The notes beneath the pieces were generated by a model that was not told the DNA's origin, searched no databases, and was given only the letters and a program-made list of their open reading frames with translations. DNA of 43,519 nucleotides, taken from NCBI GenBank assembly GCA_015654925.1, contig JAATFX010000003.1:1-43519 (forward strand), written 5' to 3'. The translations under genes and the position numbers were made by a program. This DNA is from Enterobacterales bacterium. GTDB lineage: Bacteria > Pseudomonadota > Gammaproteobacteria > Enterobacterales > Enterobacteriaceae. Below are positions 34,859 to 42,002 of this stretch, one piece after another (the first letter of the stretch is position 1; each line of letters begins with the position of its first letter).

Positions 34859-36217
34859 TTACCCAAAAAGCGCCTGCAAGCGTTCACAGGCCTGCGCATA
34901 ATCGCTGCGTTCATGCATATTCTGTTGCAAAAAAGCCTCCATCGCCGGGTACAGGGCGATGGCCCGATCCAGCTGCGGATCGCTGCCGGCGGCATAGGCG
35001 CCGACGCTGATTAAGTCCCGGTTGCGCTGATAGCGCGACAGCAGTTGCTTGAGCTGCCTGACCCTGGCTTCCTGCTCCGGCGCCACCAGCGCGGTCATGG
35101 CGCGGCTGATCGAGGCTTCGATATCAATGGCGGGATAATGACCGGACTCCGCCAATTGGCGCGACAGCACCACGTGCCCGTCCAGAATGGCCCTGGCCGC
35201 GTCGGCGATCGGGTCTTGCTGGTCGTCGCCCTCGGTCAGCACGGTGTAAAACGCGGTAATGGAGCCGCCGCCGCTGGTGCCGTTGCCGGCGCGTTCAACC
35301 AGGGCGGGCAGGCGGGCGAATACCGAAGGCGGATAACCTTTGGTGGCCGGGGGTTCGCCCACCGCCAGCGCGATTTCCCGCTGCGCCATGGCATAGCGGG
35401 TCAGGGAATCCATAATCAGCAGCACATGGCAGCCGCGATCGCGGAAATCTTCGGCGATCCGCGTCGCGTAAGAGGCGCCCTGCATCCGCAGCAGCGGCGA
35501 AACGTCGGCCGGCGCGGCAATGACCACCGACCGGGCCAGGCCCTCGGTGCCGAGGATATTATCGATAAAATCCTTCACCTCGCGTCCGCGTTCGCCGATC
35601 AGGCCGACCACAATCACTTCGGCCTGGGTATAGCGCGCCATCATGCCCAATAACACGCTTTTACCCACCCCGGAGCCGGCAAACAGCCCCATCCGCTGGC
35701 CGCGGCCAACGGTAAGCAGGGCGTTGATCGCCCGCACCCCGACGTCCAGCACCTGGGTGATAGGGGTGCGCTGCAGCGGGTTCACCGGTGCGGTAATCAG
35801 CGGCGCGCTAAAACCGGTATCCGGCGCGGGCAAACCGTCCAGCGGCCGGCCGGCGCCGTCGAGTACCCGTCCCAATAGCTCTGGCCCCAGCGGCAACTGC
35901 TTGCCGGACTGGCCATCGGCGCGCGAACGCGCATAGACCCGCGCCCCCGGCACGATTCCTTCCACTTCTTCCAGCGGCATTAAAAACAGTTTGTCGCCGT
36001 TAAATCCCACGACCTCGCAATCGATCTCTTCGAGTTGCGCGCCGCTCTGGCGTTCGATCAGGCAAGACGCCCCCAAGGGCAATTGCAGGCCAGTGGCCTC
36101 CAGAATCAGGCCGGTGGCCCGGGTCAGGCGGCCGTAGCGGCGCACCATCGGCGTCGCGGCGATGCGCTGCTCCAGCGAATCGAGGGTTTTCAGCCAGCGG
36201 CCGAGGCGAGCGGACAT
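34859..36217 (-). CDS. fliI: Flagellum-specific ATPase FliI
   Basis: FliI (452 aa) is the hexameric export ATPase, related to F1-beta. Walker A is [15 protein letters not shown] and Walker B is [35 protein letters not shown] supplies the catalytic Glu, and [20 protein letters not shown] is family-typical. The ATG at 36217 ([13 protein letters not shown]) aligns with E. coli; an open frame from 36247 overlaps fliH and adds ten residues. FliH regulates it, and FliJ fills the ring. Confidence 0.97.
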   Translation of the reverse strand: MSARLGRWLKTLDSLEQRIAATPMVRRYGRLTRATGLILEATGLQLPLGASCLIERQSGAQLEEIDCEVVGFNGDKLFLMPLEEVEGIVPGARVYARSRADGQSGKQLPLGPELLGRVLDGAGRPLDGLPAPDTGFSAPLITAPVNPLQRTPITQVLDVGVRAINALLTVGRGQRMGLFAGSGVGKSVLLGMMARYTQAEVIVVGLIGERGREVKDFIDNILGTEGLARSVVIAAPADVSPLLRMQGASYATRIAEDFRDRGCHVLLIMDSLTRYAMAQREIALAVGEPPATKGYPPSVFARLPALVERAGNGTSGGGSITAFYTVLTEGDDQQDPIADAARAILDGHVVLSRQLAESGHYPAIDIEASISRAMTALVAPEQEARVRQLKQLLSRYQRNRDLISVGAYAAGSDPQLDRAIALYPAMEAFLQQNMHERSDYAQACERLQALFG

Positions 36218-36906
36218 TACAGCCCACCCGGCGCGGCCAGACGGCATAATTCATGCCAGCGGGTCGCCAGGCTGGCGTCCAGGCAACCTTCCGGCGCCGA
36301 AACCTTGCAACCGCCGGGATGCAGCTCGCCGTCGGCCAGCAGACGCCAGCCGTGCAGCGCCAACGTGGCGCCCAGATGCTGTTCCACCAGGGGAATCAGC
36401 GAGGGATGGACCCGCAGTTGGGGCTTGCCGCTGAAAATAGGTTCCTGCTGCAAAAATTGCTGAATTTGCTGCAGCATGGCGTCGCTCTCGCCGGACGGCG
36501 CCTGGCCCAGCACCAGTCTGGCGGCGCCTAGCGCCAGCTGCGCCAGCCGTTCGGTCACCACGCTGTCCAGCGCGTCGAGGGAATGCTGAAATTCGCTCAC
36601 CAGCATTTGCAACTGGGCGACGGCGGGCTGCTGCTCTTGCAGCATCTGCTTGCGGCCCTCCTCCTGGCCCAGGGCCAAGCCGGCCTGATAGCCTTCCTGC
36701 CGTCCCTGTTTATGCCCCTCGGCATATCCGCCGCGCTGGGCTTCCTGTAGCGCGAGCCGGCGCGCTTCGTCGAGGGCGGTCGCATGACGTTGAGCGCCGT
36801 CGTCGTTTATATCGGGCGCCGGCGCGGATGAAGGCGCCGGCGCCGTGCGGGACAGATCGTTTAATGCCCAGGGCCGCCAGGGCAACTGGTTGAAGGCATC
36901 AGACAT
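36217..36906 (-). CDS. fliH: Flagellar export ATPase regulator FliH
   Basis: FliH (229 aa; E. coli 228) dimerises, binds FliI and docks it to the C ring through FliN. A short N-terminal Trp-containing segment ([14 protein letters not shown]) is the FliN/FlhA anchor. Glycine-repeat helix residues follow ([20 protein letters not shown]). The C-terminal domain [19 protein letters not shown] and [20 protein letters not shown] is nearly E. coli. The ATG at 36906 overlaps fliG by 8 bases, and the stop overlaps fliI by 1 base. Confidence 0.96.
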   Translation of the reverse strand: MSDAFNQLPWRPWALNDLSRTAPAPSSAPAPDINDDGAQRHATALDEARRLALQEAQRGGYAEGHKQGRQEGYQAGLALGQEEGRKQMLQEQQPAVAQLQMLVSEFQHSLDALDSVVTERLAQLALGAARLVLGQAPSGESDAMLQQIQQFLQQEPIFSGKPQLRVHPSLIPLVEQHLGATLALHGWRLLADGELHPGGCKVSAPEGCLDASLATRWHELCRLAAPGGL

Positions 36907-37891
36907 ACGTATCCTCGCCGCCGCCGATGGCCATTTCGCCGGTTTCCGCCAGGCGGCGGACAATCAGCAGAATGGCTTTTTGCTCGTTCTCCACCTGGGA
37001 CATCCGGACCGGGCCGCGTGAAGCCAGATCGTCGCGCAGTATTTCCGCCGCGCGCTGCGGCATATTGCGCAGGAATTTGTCCCGCAGCGGCGGGGCGGCG
37101 TTTTTCAGCGCGATCAGCAGGGATTCCGACTCGATTTCCTGCAGCAAACGCTGGATGCTGCGATCGTCCACGTCCACCAGGTTTTCGAACAGGAACATTT
37201 CGTCGATAATTTTCTGCGCCAGTTCCTTGTCGAATTCCCGCACGGCGGTAATTACCGCTTCTTCCTGCTGGGTCTTCATCAGGTTGATAATTTCCGCCGC
37301 GGTACGCACGCCGCCCATCTTGCTGCGTTTAAGATTCTGGCCGTCGAGCAGGCCGTTGAGCACTTCGGTAAGCTCGGCCAGGGCGGCGGGCTGCACGCCG
37401 CCGAAGGTGGCGATGCGCAGCATCACGTCATTGCGCATTTTTTCATCGAACAACGCCAGGATATCGGCGGCCTGGCCACGGCGCAGGTGTACCAGGATAG
37501 TGGCGATAATTTGCGGATGCTCGTCGCGGATCAAATCCGCCGCGATCGTCGGCTCCATGAAATTGAGCGTTTCCATGCCGGTGGTGGTTTCGCGGGTTTC
37601 GAGAATATCTTCCAGCAAACTGGAGGCGCGCTCTTCACCCAGGGCCTTGATCAGCACCGAGCGCAGGAAATCCCCGGCGTTGATGCTGAGCGCGGCGTAC
37701 TGTTCGGACTCGATTTCAAACTCTTTAAGCACCTCCAGCAATTCCTGCTGGGAGGTTTGATGCTGATTGGCCATGGATGTGCTGAGCTGCTGCACCTCCC
37801 GGGTGGACAGATGCTTGAAAACCTCTGCGGCCCGGTCTTCTCCCAGCGCCATCAATAAAATGGCGCTCTTTTCGGTTCCGGTCATACTCAT
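36899..37891 (-). CDS. fliG: Flagellar motor switch protein FliG
   Basis: FliG (330 aa; E. coli 331) is the rotor torque ring facing MotA. The N-terminal domain ([20 protein letters not shown]) binds FliF and the middle domain ([20 protein letters not shown]) binds FliM. The C-terminal torque helix contains the conserved charged residues in [17 protein letters not shown]. It ends GGEDTYV as in E. coli. The ATG at 37891 overlaps the fliF stop (ATGA); six upstream codons from 37909 lie within fliF. Confidence 0.97.
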   Translation of the reverse strand: MSMTGTEKSAILLMALGEDRAAEVFKHLSTREVQQLSTSMANQHQTSQQELLEVLKEFEIESEQYAALSINAGDFLRSVLIKALGEERASSLLEDILETRETTTGMETLNFMEPTIAADLIRDEHPQIIATILVHLRRGQAADILALFDEKMRNDVMLRIATFGGVQPAALAELTEVLNGLLDGQNLKRSKMGGVRTAAEIINLMKTQQEEAVITAVREFDKELAQKIIDEMFLFENLVDVDDRSIQRLLQEIESESLLIALKNAAPPLRDKFLRNMPQRAAEILRDDLASRGPVRMSQVENEQKAILLIVRRLAETGEMAIGGGEDTYV

Positions 37892-39621
37892 TGTTCGGTG
37901 CTCATCCATTGGCGAATCACCAACGCCACGATACGTGGGTCCTGATCCGTCATATCGCGAATCCGCTGACTGCGGGCCTCGGTATTTTCGCGCTGCTGGG
38001 CGCGTCTTTGTTCGTCTTGCTGATCTTTGTTGAGTTTAACCACCACATCTTCCGCCGCGCGCGGGGCGGGCGGCTGGGCGGGGCCGTTGCCGGCGCTGGC
38101 GGCGGCCGGCGCCGGTTTCGGCTGCACCAGGGGTTTAACGATCTTGCGCCACAATATCCAGGCCGCCAGCAGCACCAATAACCAGCGGCCGGCCTCCATC
38201 AGCCCGGCGAAAAAGCCCGACTGCTGCCAGAACGGCAGGGCGGTGCCGAAATCATCGGCCTGCACGAACTGGGTATTGACCACGTTAAGGCTATCGCCGC
38301 GCTCGGCGGAAAAACCCATCGCTTCGCGGGTTATATCCTCTATTTGCTTGAGCTGCTGCGGGGACAGCGGCACCGGGGCCTTACCGGTTTCCCCCGGTAG
38401 ATAATTAACCACCACCGCTACCGACAATCGCTGCAAGTTGCCTTCGCTGCGTTTGACATGGCGGACGGTACGGTCAAGCTCATAGTTGATGGTTTCGTCA
38501 TGGCGGGTATTGGACGGCGTGACCGTCTGGGGGCGGGCCAGTGCGCCGCCGTTCGCCTGCGGATTTTGACCGGGGCGGGCGGGCGCCGCGGGCTGGCCAT
38601 TGGCTCCCGCCGGGACGACTGCCCGCTCAATGGGCGCGACGGCGGCCGGGGCGGGCTGGTTGGATAAGGCTCCCGGCACGCCGCCCTGGGGCGAACCGCC
38701 CAACTGCTCGCTTTGCGCCACCTGTTTGGATCGCACCGCGGCGGCGTCTTCAGAACCGTTGGGTTTGTATTGCTCTTCCGTCTGTTCTTGGCTGTCAAAG
38801 TCGATTTGCGCGGTAACCTGCGCATGGACGTTGCCGTTGCCCACCATCGGCGCCAGGATGGTTTCGATCCGGTGCTGGTAGCGGCTTTCCAGCTCGCTGT
38901 TGAATTTCAGCTGGGTGGCGTTTAAGCCGCGCCCGTTGGCGTCGGTCTGGGTCAGCAGATGGCCCTGTTGATCCACCACCGTGACGCTGCCCGGCGGCAG
39001 GCCGGCGACGCTGCTGGAGACCATATAAACGATGGAGTTCACCTGGCCGTCGTCCATGGCCCGGCCCGGTTGTAAATTCAGGGTTACCGAGGCTGACGGG
39101 TTTTTTTGCTCGCGGACAAACAGCGAAGGTTTCGGCAGCGCCAAATGAACCCGCGCCGACTGCACCGGACCCAGGGTTTCGATGGTGCGGGCCAGTTCGC
39201 CTTCCAGCGCCCGCTGATAGTTAATTTGTTCGCTGAACTGGCTGATGCCGAATTTTTCCTGATCCAGCAATTCAAATCCCACCGAACCGCCCTTCGGCAG
39301 CCCCAGGCTTGCCAGCTTGAGCCGGGTTTCGTGCACCGATTCCGCCGGCACCAGCACCGCGGTGCCTTGTTCTTCAAAGCGGTAGGGCACATTCATCTGA
39401 GTGAGCTGGGCGACGATATCGCCGCCGTCGCGATCGGTAAGATTGCTGTAGAGCACCCGGTAATCAGGGCTTTTGGCCCATAACGCCAGTACTACCACGA
39501 TAGCTATCGCCGCGGCCGCGGCAATGGCCGCAAAAATTTTGGGGTGGATGCGCAGGCGTTCCAGCAACGGAGCGAGTGGATTCTTTCCCTGAACGCCGGA
39601 ACCGTTTTTAACCGTACTCAT
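37888..39621 (-). CDS. fliF: Flagellar MS-ring protein FliF
   Basis: FliF (577 aa; E. coli 552) forms the MS ring on which the flagellum is built. A first membrane segment lies at 30-49 ([20 protein letters not shown]), then ring-building motifs ([40 protein letters not shown]), a Pro/Ala-rich loop near 300-355 longer than usual, a second membrane segment near 465-485 and the FliG-binding C-terminus ([14 protein letters not shown]). It heads the fliF-K operon, divergent from fliE across a shared FlhD4C2-type site. Confidence 0.96.
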   Translation of the reverse strand: MSTVKNGSGVQGKNPLAPLLERLRIHPKIFAAIAAAAAIAIVVVLALWAKSPDYRVLYSNLTDRDGGDIVAQLTQMNVPYRFEEQGTAVLVPAESVHETRLKLASLGLPKGGSVGFELLDQEKFGISQFSEQINYQRALEGELARTIETLGPVQSARVHLALPKPSLFVREQKNPSASVTLNLQPGRAMDDGQVNSIVYMVSSSVAGLPPGSVTVVDQQGHLLTQTDANGRGLNATQLKFNSELESRYQHRIETILAPMVGNGNVHAQVTAQIDFDSQEQTEEQYKPNGSEDAAAVRSKQVAQSEQLGGSPQGGVPGALSNQPAPAAVAPIERAVVPAGANGQPAAPARPGQNPQANGGALARPQTVTPSNTRHDETINYELDRTVRHVKRSEGNLQRLSVAVVVNYLPGETGKAPVPLSPQQLKQIEDITREAMGFSAERGDSLNVVNTQFVQADDFGTALPFWQQSGFFAGLMEAGRWLLVLLAAWILWRKIVKPLVQPKPAPAAASAGNGPAQPPAPRAAEDVVVKLNKDQQDEQRRAQQRENTEARSQRIRDMTDQDPRIVALVIRQWMSTEQ

Positions 39622-39756
39622 AGCGCATGTCCGCCAAGAGTAGGACGGAGTTGCAAAATTACTGATAACAAAACACTCTCCCTGCTGTGCTTAAAGGCGT
39701 TGCCGGCGGTCATCTTATAAATGTGGGTGCCATTATTTGCCTTTAGAGGACAAATC

Positions 39757-39799
39757 GATGGCTGAAATAACCGGGTGTTTTAGCGTTATTTAGCGCCTT
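39757..39799. promoter_or_regulatory. FlhD4C2 box between fliF and fliE
   Basis: The left half-site GATGGCTGAAATAACCG (39757-39773) and the right half-site CGTTATTTAGCGCCTT (39784-39799) face each other across 10 bases. Both fit the enterobacterial FlhD4C2 half-site (AAYGS, 2-3 bases, AAATARCG); the right core AAATAACG is exact on the minus strand. TATAAA at 39833-39838 could be the fliE -10 box. A single box between divergent fliE and fliF is the known enteric arrangement. Confidence 0.75.
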
Positions 39800-39852
39800 A
39801 GCCATCTTTGGGTTCTGTTAAGGTAGCGGCCTTATAAAAATTTAGAGGCAAG

Positions 39853-40167
39853 ATGATGGCAATTCAGGGGATTGAATCGGCGTTACAGCAGCTCCAAACC
39901 ATGGCCAGGACGGCAAGCGGCGTTACCGGCAGCCCGGCGACCGGCGGCGCTTTCGCCAATCAGCTCAGCGCGGCGCTGGACAAAATCAGCGGGACGCAGA
40001 ACCAGGCGCGGGAGAAAGCGGAAGCCTTCGCCACCGGCACCTCATCGCTGGGGCTTAATGATGTGATGGTCGATATGCAAAAATCATCGATTTCGCTGCA
40101 AACCGGCGTGCAGGTGCGCAATAAAATGGTGGCTGCCTATCAGGATATTATGAATATGTCGGTGTAG
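39853..40167 (+). CDS. fliE: Flagellar hook-basal body protein FliE
   Basis: FliE (104 aa, the E. coli length) connects the MS ring to the proximal rod and is the first rod component exported. AIQGIESALQQLQ, LNDVMVDMQKSSISLQTGVQ and VRNKMVAAYQDIMNMSV are clearly FliE. AGAGG lies 4 bases before the ATG at 39853; the next ATG (39856) is equally possible. It diverges from fliF under the FlhD4C2 box. The coding sequence is intact, although a mobile element begins immediately downstream. Confidence 0.95.
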   Translation: MMAIQGIESALQQLQTMARTASGVTGSPATGGAFANQLSAALDKISGTQNQAREKAEAFATGTSSLGLNDVMVDMQKSSISLQTGVQVRNKMVAAYQDIMNMSV

Positions 40168-40178
40168 TGGTATTAAAG

Positions 40179-40204
40179 TATTGATATAAAACAATAATGT
40201 TTTT
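40179..40204. other. AT-rich hairpin between fliE and the integrase; likely left-end zone of the element
   Basis: TATTG (40179-40183) and CAATA (40192-40196) can pair, with five Ts at 40200-40204. This is a weak AT-rich terminator candidate for fliE. The 35-base stretch 40168-40202 is also the only noncoding DNA between fliE and the integrase end, so an attachment site would be expected here or in the integrase 3' end. The other attachment site is outside the window, so the core cannot be named. Confidence 0.3.
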
Positions 40205-41480
40205 AAGCTATTCCTCTGTGGGGCATGGATGGGGCAAAAGATGATAATTTCTGATTTAACAGCGTGACCTGTTCATCGTTGTTTTCTGGCATCCAGTCTC
40301 CGTAAACTGTGTAAACCATCTGTGCCGACGCATGGCCCATTTGCGCAGCGATGAACGAGGGATTGGCGCCGGCCGCGATTGACCAGCATGCATAGGTGTG
40401 TCGAGATTGATATGCTTTTCTTCGACGTACTCCACTTTTGCGCAATGCGGCATCCCAAGTTTGACCTAACGACGACACGGCGTAATACGTATTGTCCTGC
40501 GCATGAATGGCGGTAAGTTGCGGATTGAATACAAAAGTACAGGCATCCTGGCGGGTGCGCCCGTACTCTCGTAAGCTAACCGTAACCTCCGTTTGTCGTG
40601 ACATCCGTGTCATCGCCGCCTGCGCTCGCAAAATTTGCAATGCAGGTTCAATCAACTGAATCACGCGATCTGTTCCCGCCTGTGTTTTAGGTAAGGTGAA
40701 ATTCGGTACGGAGGTAAGATTTCTGCGGACCATTGCGGTTCCCGCCATCATGTCGATATCCTCCCAGGAAAGTGCGCATAGTTCTCCATGACGCAATCCG
40801 GTATACACAGCAAAGGACCATAGGTTGGCTATTTGCCAGTTTTGACACGACTCAATAACCCGGATGAACTCATCCTTCAAAAGCGGATCTGGTGGCTTCC
40901 TGCTCTTGCGTAACGGGGTTAGATTGGCCCCGGCATCCAGTTGTGTGTATCCATTCAAAAAAGCAAATTCTAGCACCGCCGATAAGCCATCCATGTAGGA
41001 GTTAACGGTAACCACGGCTCGCCCCTTCTTGCTCTTTTTATGCCCCTTCCCAATTAGTTGCTGCCCAGTAAGCAATTCATTCCTGAGCAGCAACATATCC
41101 TCTCCGCGAATACTCGAAACAACCCTATCTTCGCCCAAAATCGTCTCTACCGTCTTCAGCTTTGACTTATACCTTCCTAATGTATTTTCCGATATTTCAG
41201 TCTTTTTAACGATGAGCCATTTTTTGATTAATGCCGCGAGTGTGATTTCCTTTTTCGCTGGGCCTGTAGACTTTGCGGAGTCGGGAAATTGCTCCGAGTA
41301 ATTGAACGTCCCTGTTCTGATTGCATAACACACGGACTGGCGGAACTCCCCCGCCTTCTTGCGATTTTTTGGTGTATCAGGTACCCCAAGCGGCTCGCGA
41401 TGACGCTTACCGTTCAGCATAAACCAGACGCGCAGAAACCCTCCATGGCTTTCTACGCCGGTTGGAAATAGTTTTTTCAT
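40203..41480 (-). CDS. int: Tyrosine-type site-specific integrase
   Basis: Phage-type tyrosine recombinase (425 aa). The N-terminal arm-type DNA-binding region (about 1-70, with GFLRVWFMLNGKRHREPLGV) resembles the DUF3596 class of integrases. The core-binding domain is at about 80-185 and the catalytic domain at about 200-400. Catalytic residues visible are Arg230 (TGLRHGELCALSW), Lys265 (LPKTQAGTDR), Arg360 in YQSRHTYA, His383 (QMGHASAQMVY) and the nucleophile Tyr393 (YTVYGDW). Tyr357 replaces the usual first His of HxxR, as in other members known to me. The ATG at 41480 has AGAGAT upstream. It would integrate the element next to fliE. Confidence 0.95.
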   Translation of the reverse strand: MKKLFPTGVESHGGFLRVWFMLNGKRHREPLGVPDTPKNRKKAGEFRQSVCYAIRTGTFNYSEQFPDSAKSTGPAKKEITLAALIKKWLIVKKTEISENTLGRYKSKLKTVETILGEDRVVSSIRGEDMLLLRNELLTGQQLIGKGHKKSKKGRAVVTVNSYMDGLSAVLEFAFLNGYTQLDAGANLTPLRKSRKPPDPLLKDEFIRVIESCQNWQIANLWSFAVYTGLRHGELCALSWEDIDMMAGTAMVRRNLTSVPNFTLPKTQAGTDRVIQLIEPALQILRAQAAMTRMSRQTEVTVSLREYGRTRQDACTFVFNPQLTAIHAQDNTYYAVSSLGQTWDAALRKSGVRRRKAYQSRHTYACWSIAAGANPSFIAAQMGHASAQMVYTVYGDWMPENNDEQVTLLNQKLSSFAPSMPHRGIA

Positions 41481-41513
41481 GGAAATCTCTATGGGTGGAT
41501 GGGGAAGGGTAGA

Positions 41514-41774
41514 TTAAGCTGTTTTTTGCTTTCTTTCAGCCCTCGCGATCGCTTTCGGGTTTTTCTCTACCCACTCGTCTACAGCCTGGCGGTTATACAT
41601 GCACAGGCTGTTGCTTTTTGGTTGCCCATCTGCCGCGATGTGACGGTATTCCCGGCCCTCAAGCCAGGACTTGTCGCGAGCATTGCGGATTGTCCCTGGT
41701 TTGAGGCCGGTAATAATGACAAGCAATGTCTCAGTAACCCATTTATTCGGTAAAACAATGACGTTATCATTCAT
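41514..41774 (-). CDS. Putative excisionase (DUF1233-like)
   Basis: Small basic protein (86 aa) that resembles the phage excisionase-like family DUF1233: VIVLPNKWVTETLLVIITGL, KPGTIRNARDKSWLEGREYR and NSLCMYNRQAVDEWVEKN. The pattern suggests a winged-helix/MerR-like DNA-binding fold that would steer the adjacent integrase toward excision. It lies 33 bases before int and overlaps the preceding gene by 4 bases. Family recognition is from memory of similar sequences, not a search. Confidence 0.8.
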   Translation of the reverse strand: MNDNVIVLPNKWVTETLLVIITGLKPGTIRNARDKSWLEGREYRHIAADGQPKSNSLCMYNRQAVDEWVEKNPKAIARAERKQKTA

Positions 41775-42001
41775 ACTTCGCCTCGCTGCTCCCTGTCGAT
41801 AAGGCGTACAAAGTAAACAAGCCAGAGCTTGGCCGGGAACGTCCCAGGCGGCAGGGCTTGAATGGATTTTGTGTGCTTATCGAGTAGGGCGGTAATGATG
41901 AGATCGTGCTTTGGTTTGGGCTGGTTTTTGATGGCGTTCAGGATATCAGCGCGGCATCGTCTGGCCACCGCGCGTAGGGCGTTTTCAATATGGGTTTCCA
42001 C
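41771..42001 (-). CDS. Hypothetical phage protein
   Basis: A 76-residue protein I do not recognise. It is rich in Lys, Arg and Leu, with no membrane segment or cysteine pairs. A helix-forming N-terminus (METHIENALRAVARRCRADI) and FPAKLWLVYFVRLIDREQRG at the end are the visible features. The GTG start is preceded by AGGAGG at about 8 bases, a strong ribosome binding site located in the last codons of the methyltransferase gene. The stop overlaps the excisionase start (ATGA). The tight coupling on both sides supports it as a real gene. Confidence 0.75.
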   Translation of the reverse strand: METHIENALRAVARRCRADILNAIKNQPKPKHDLIITALLDKHTKSIQALPPGTFPAKLWLVYFVRLIDREQRGEV

Positions 42002-42002
42002 A

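Noticed and set aside
40203..40260. tRNA-type attachment site at the element's left end
   Set aside because: No tRNA-like cloverleaf or CCA end is visible on either strand near the fliE-integrase junction.
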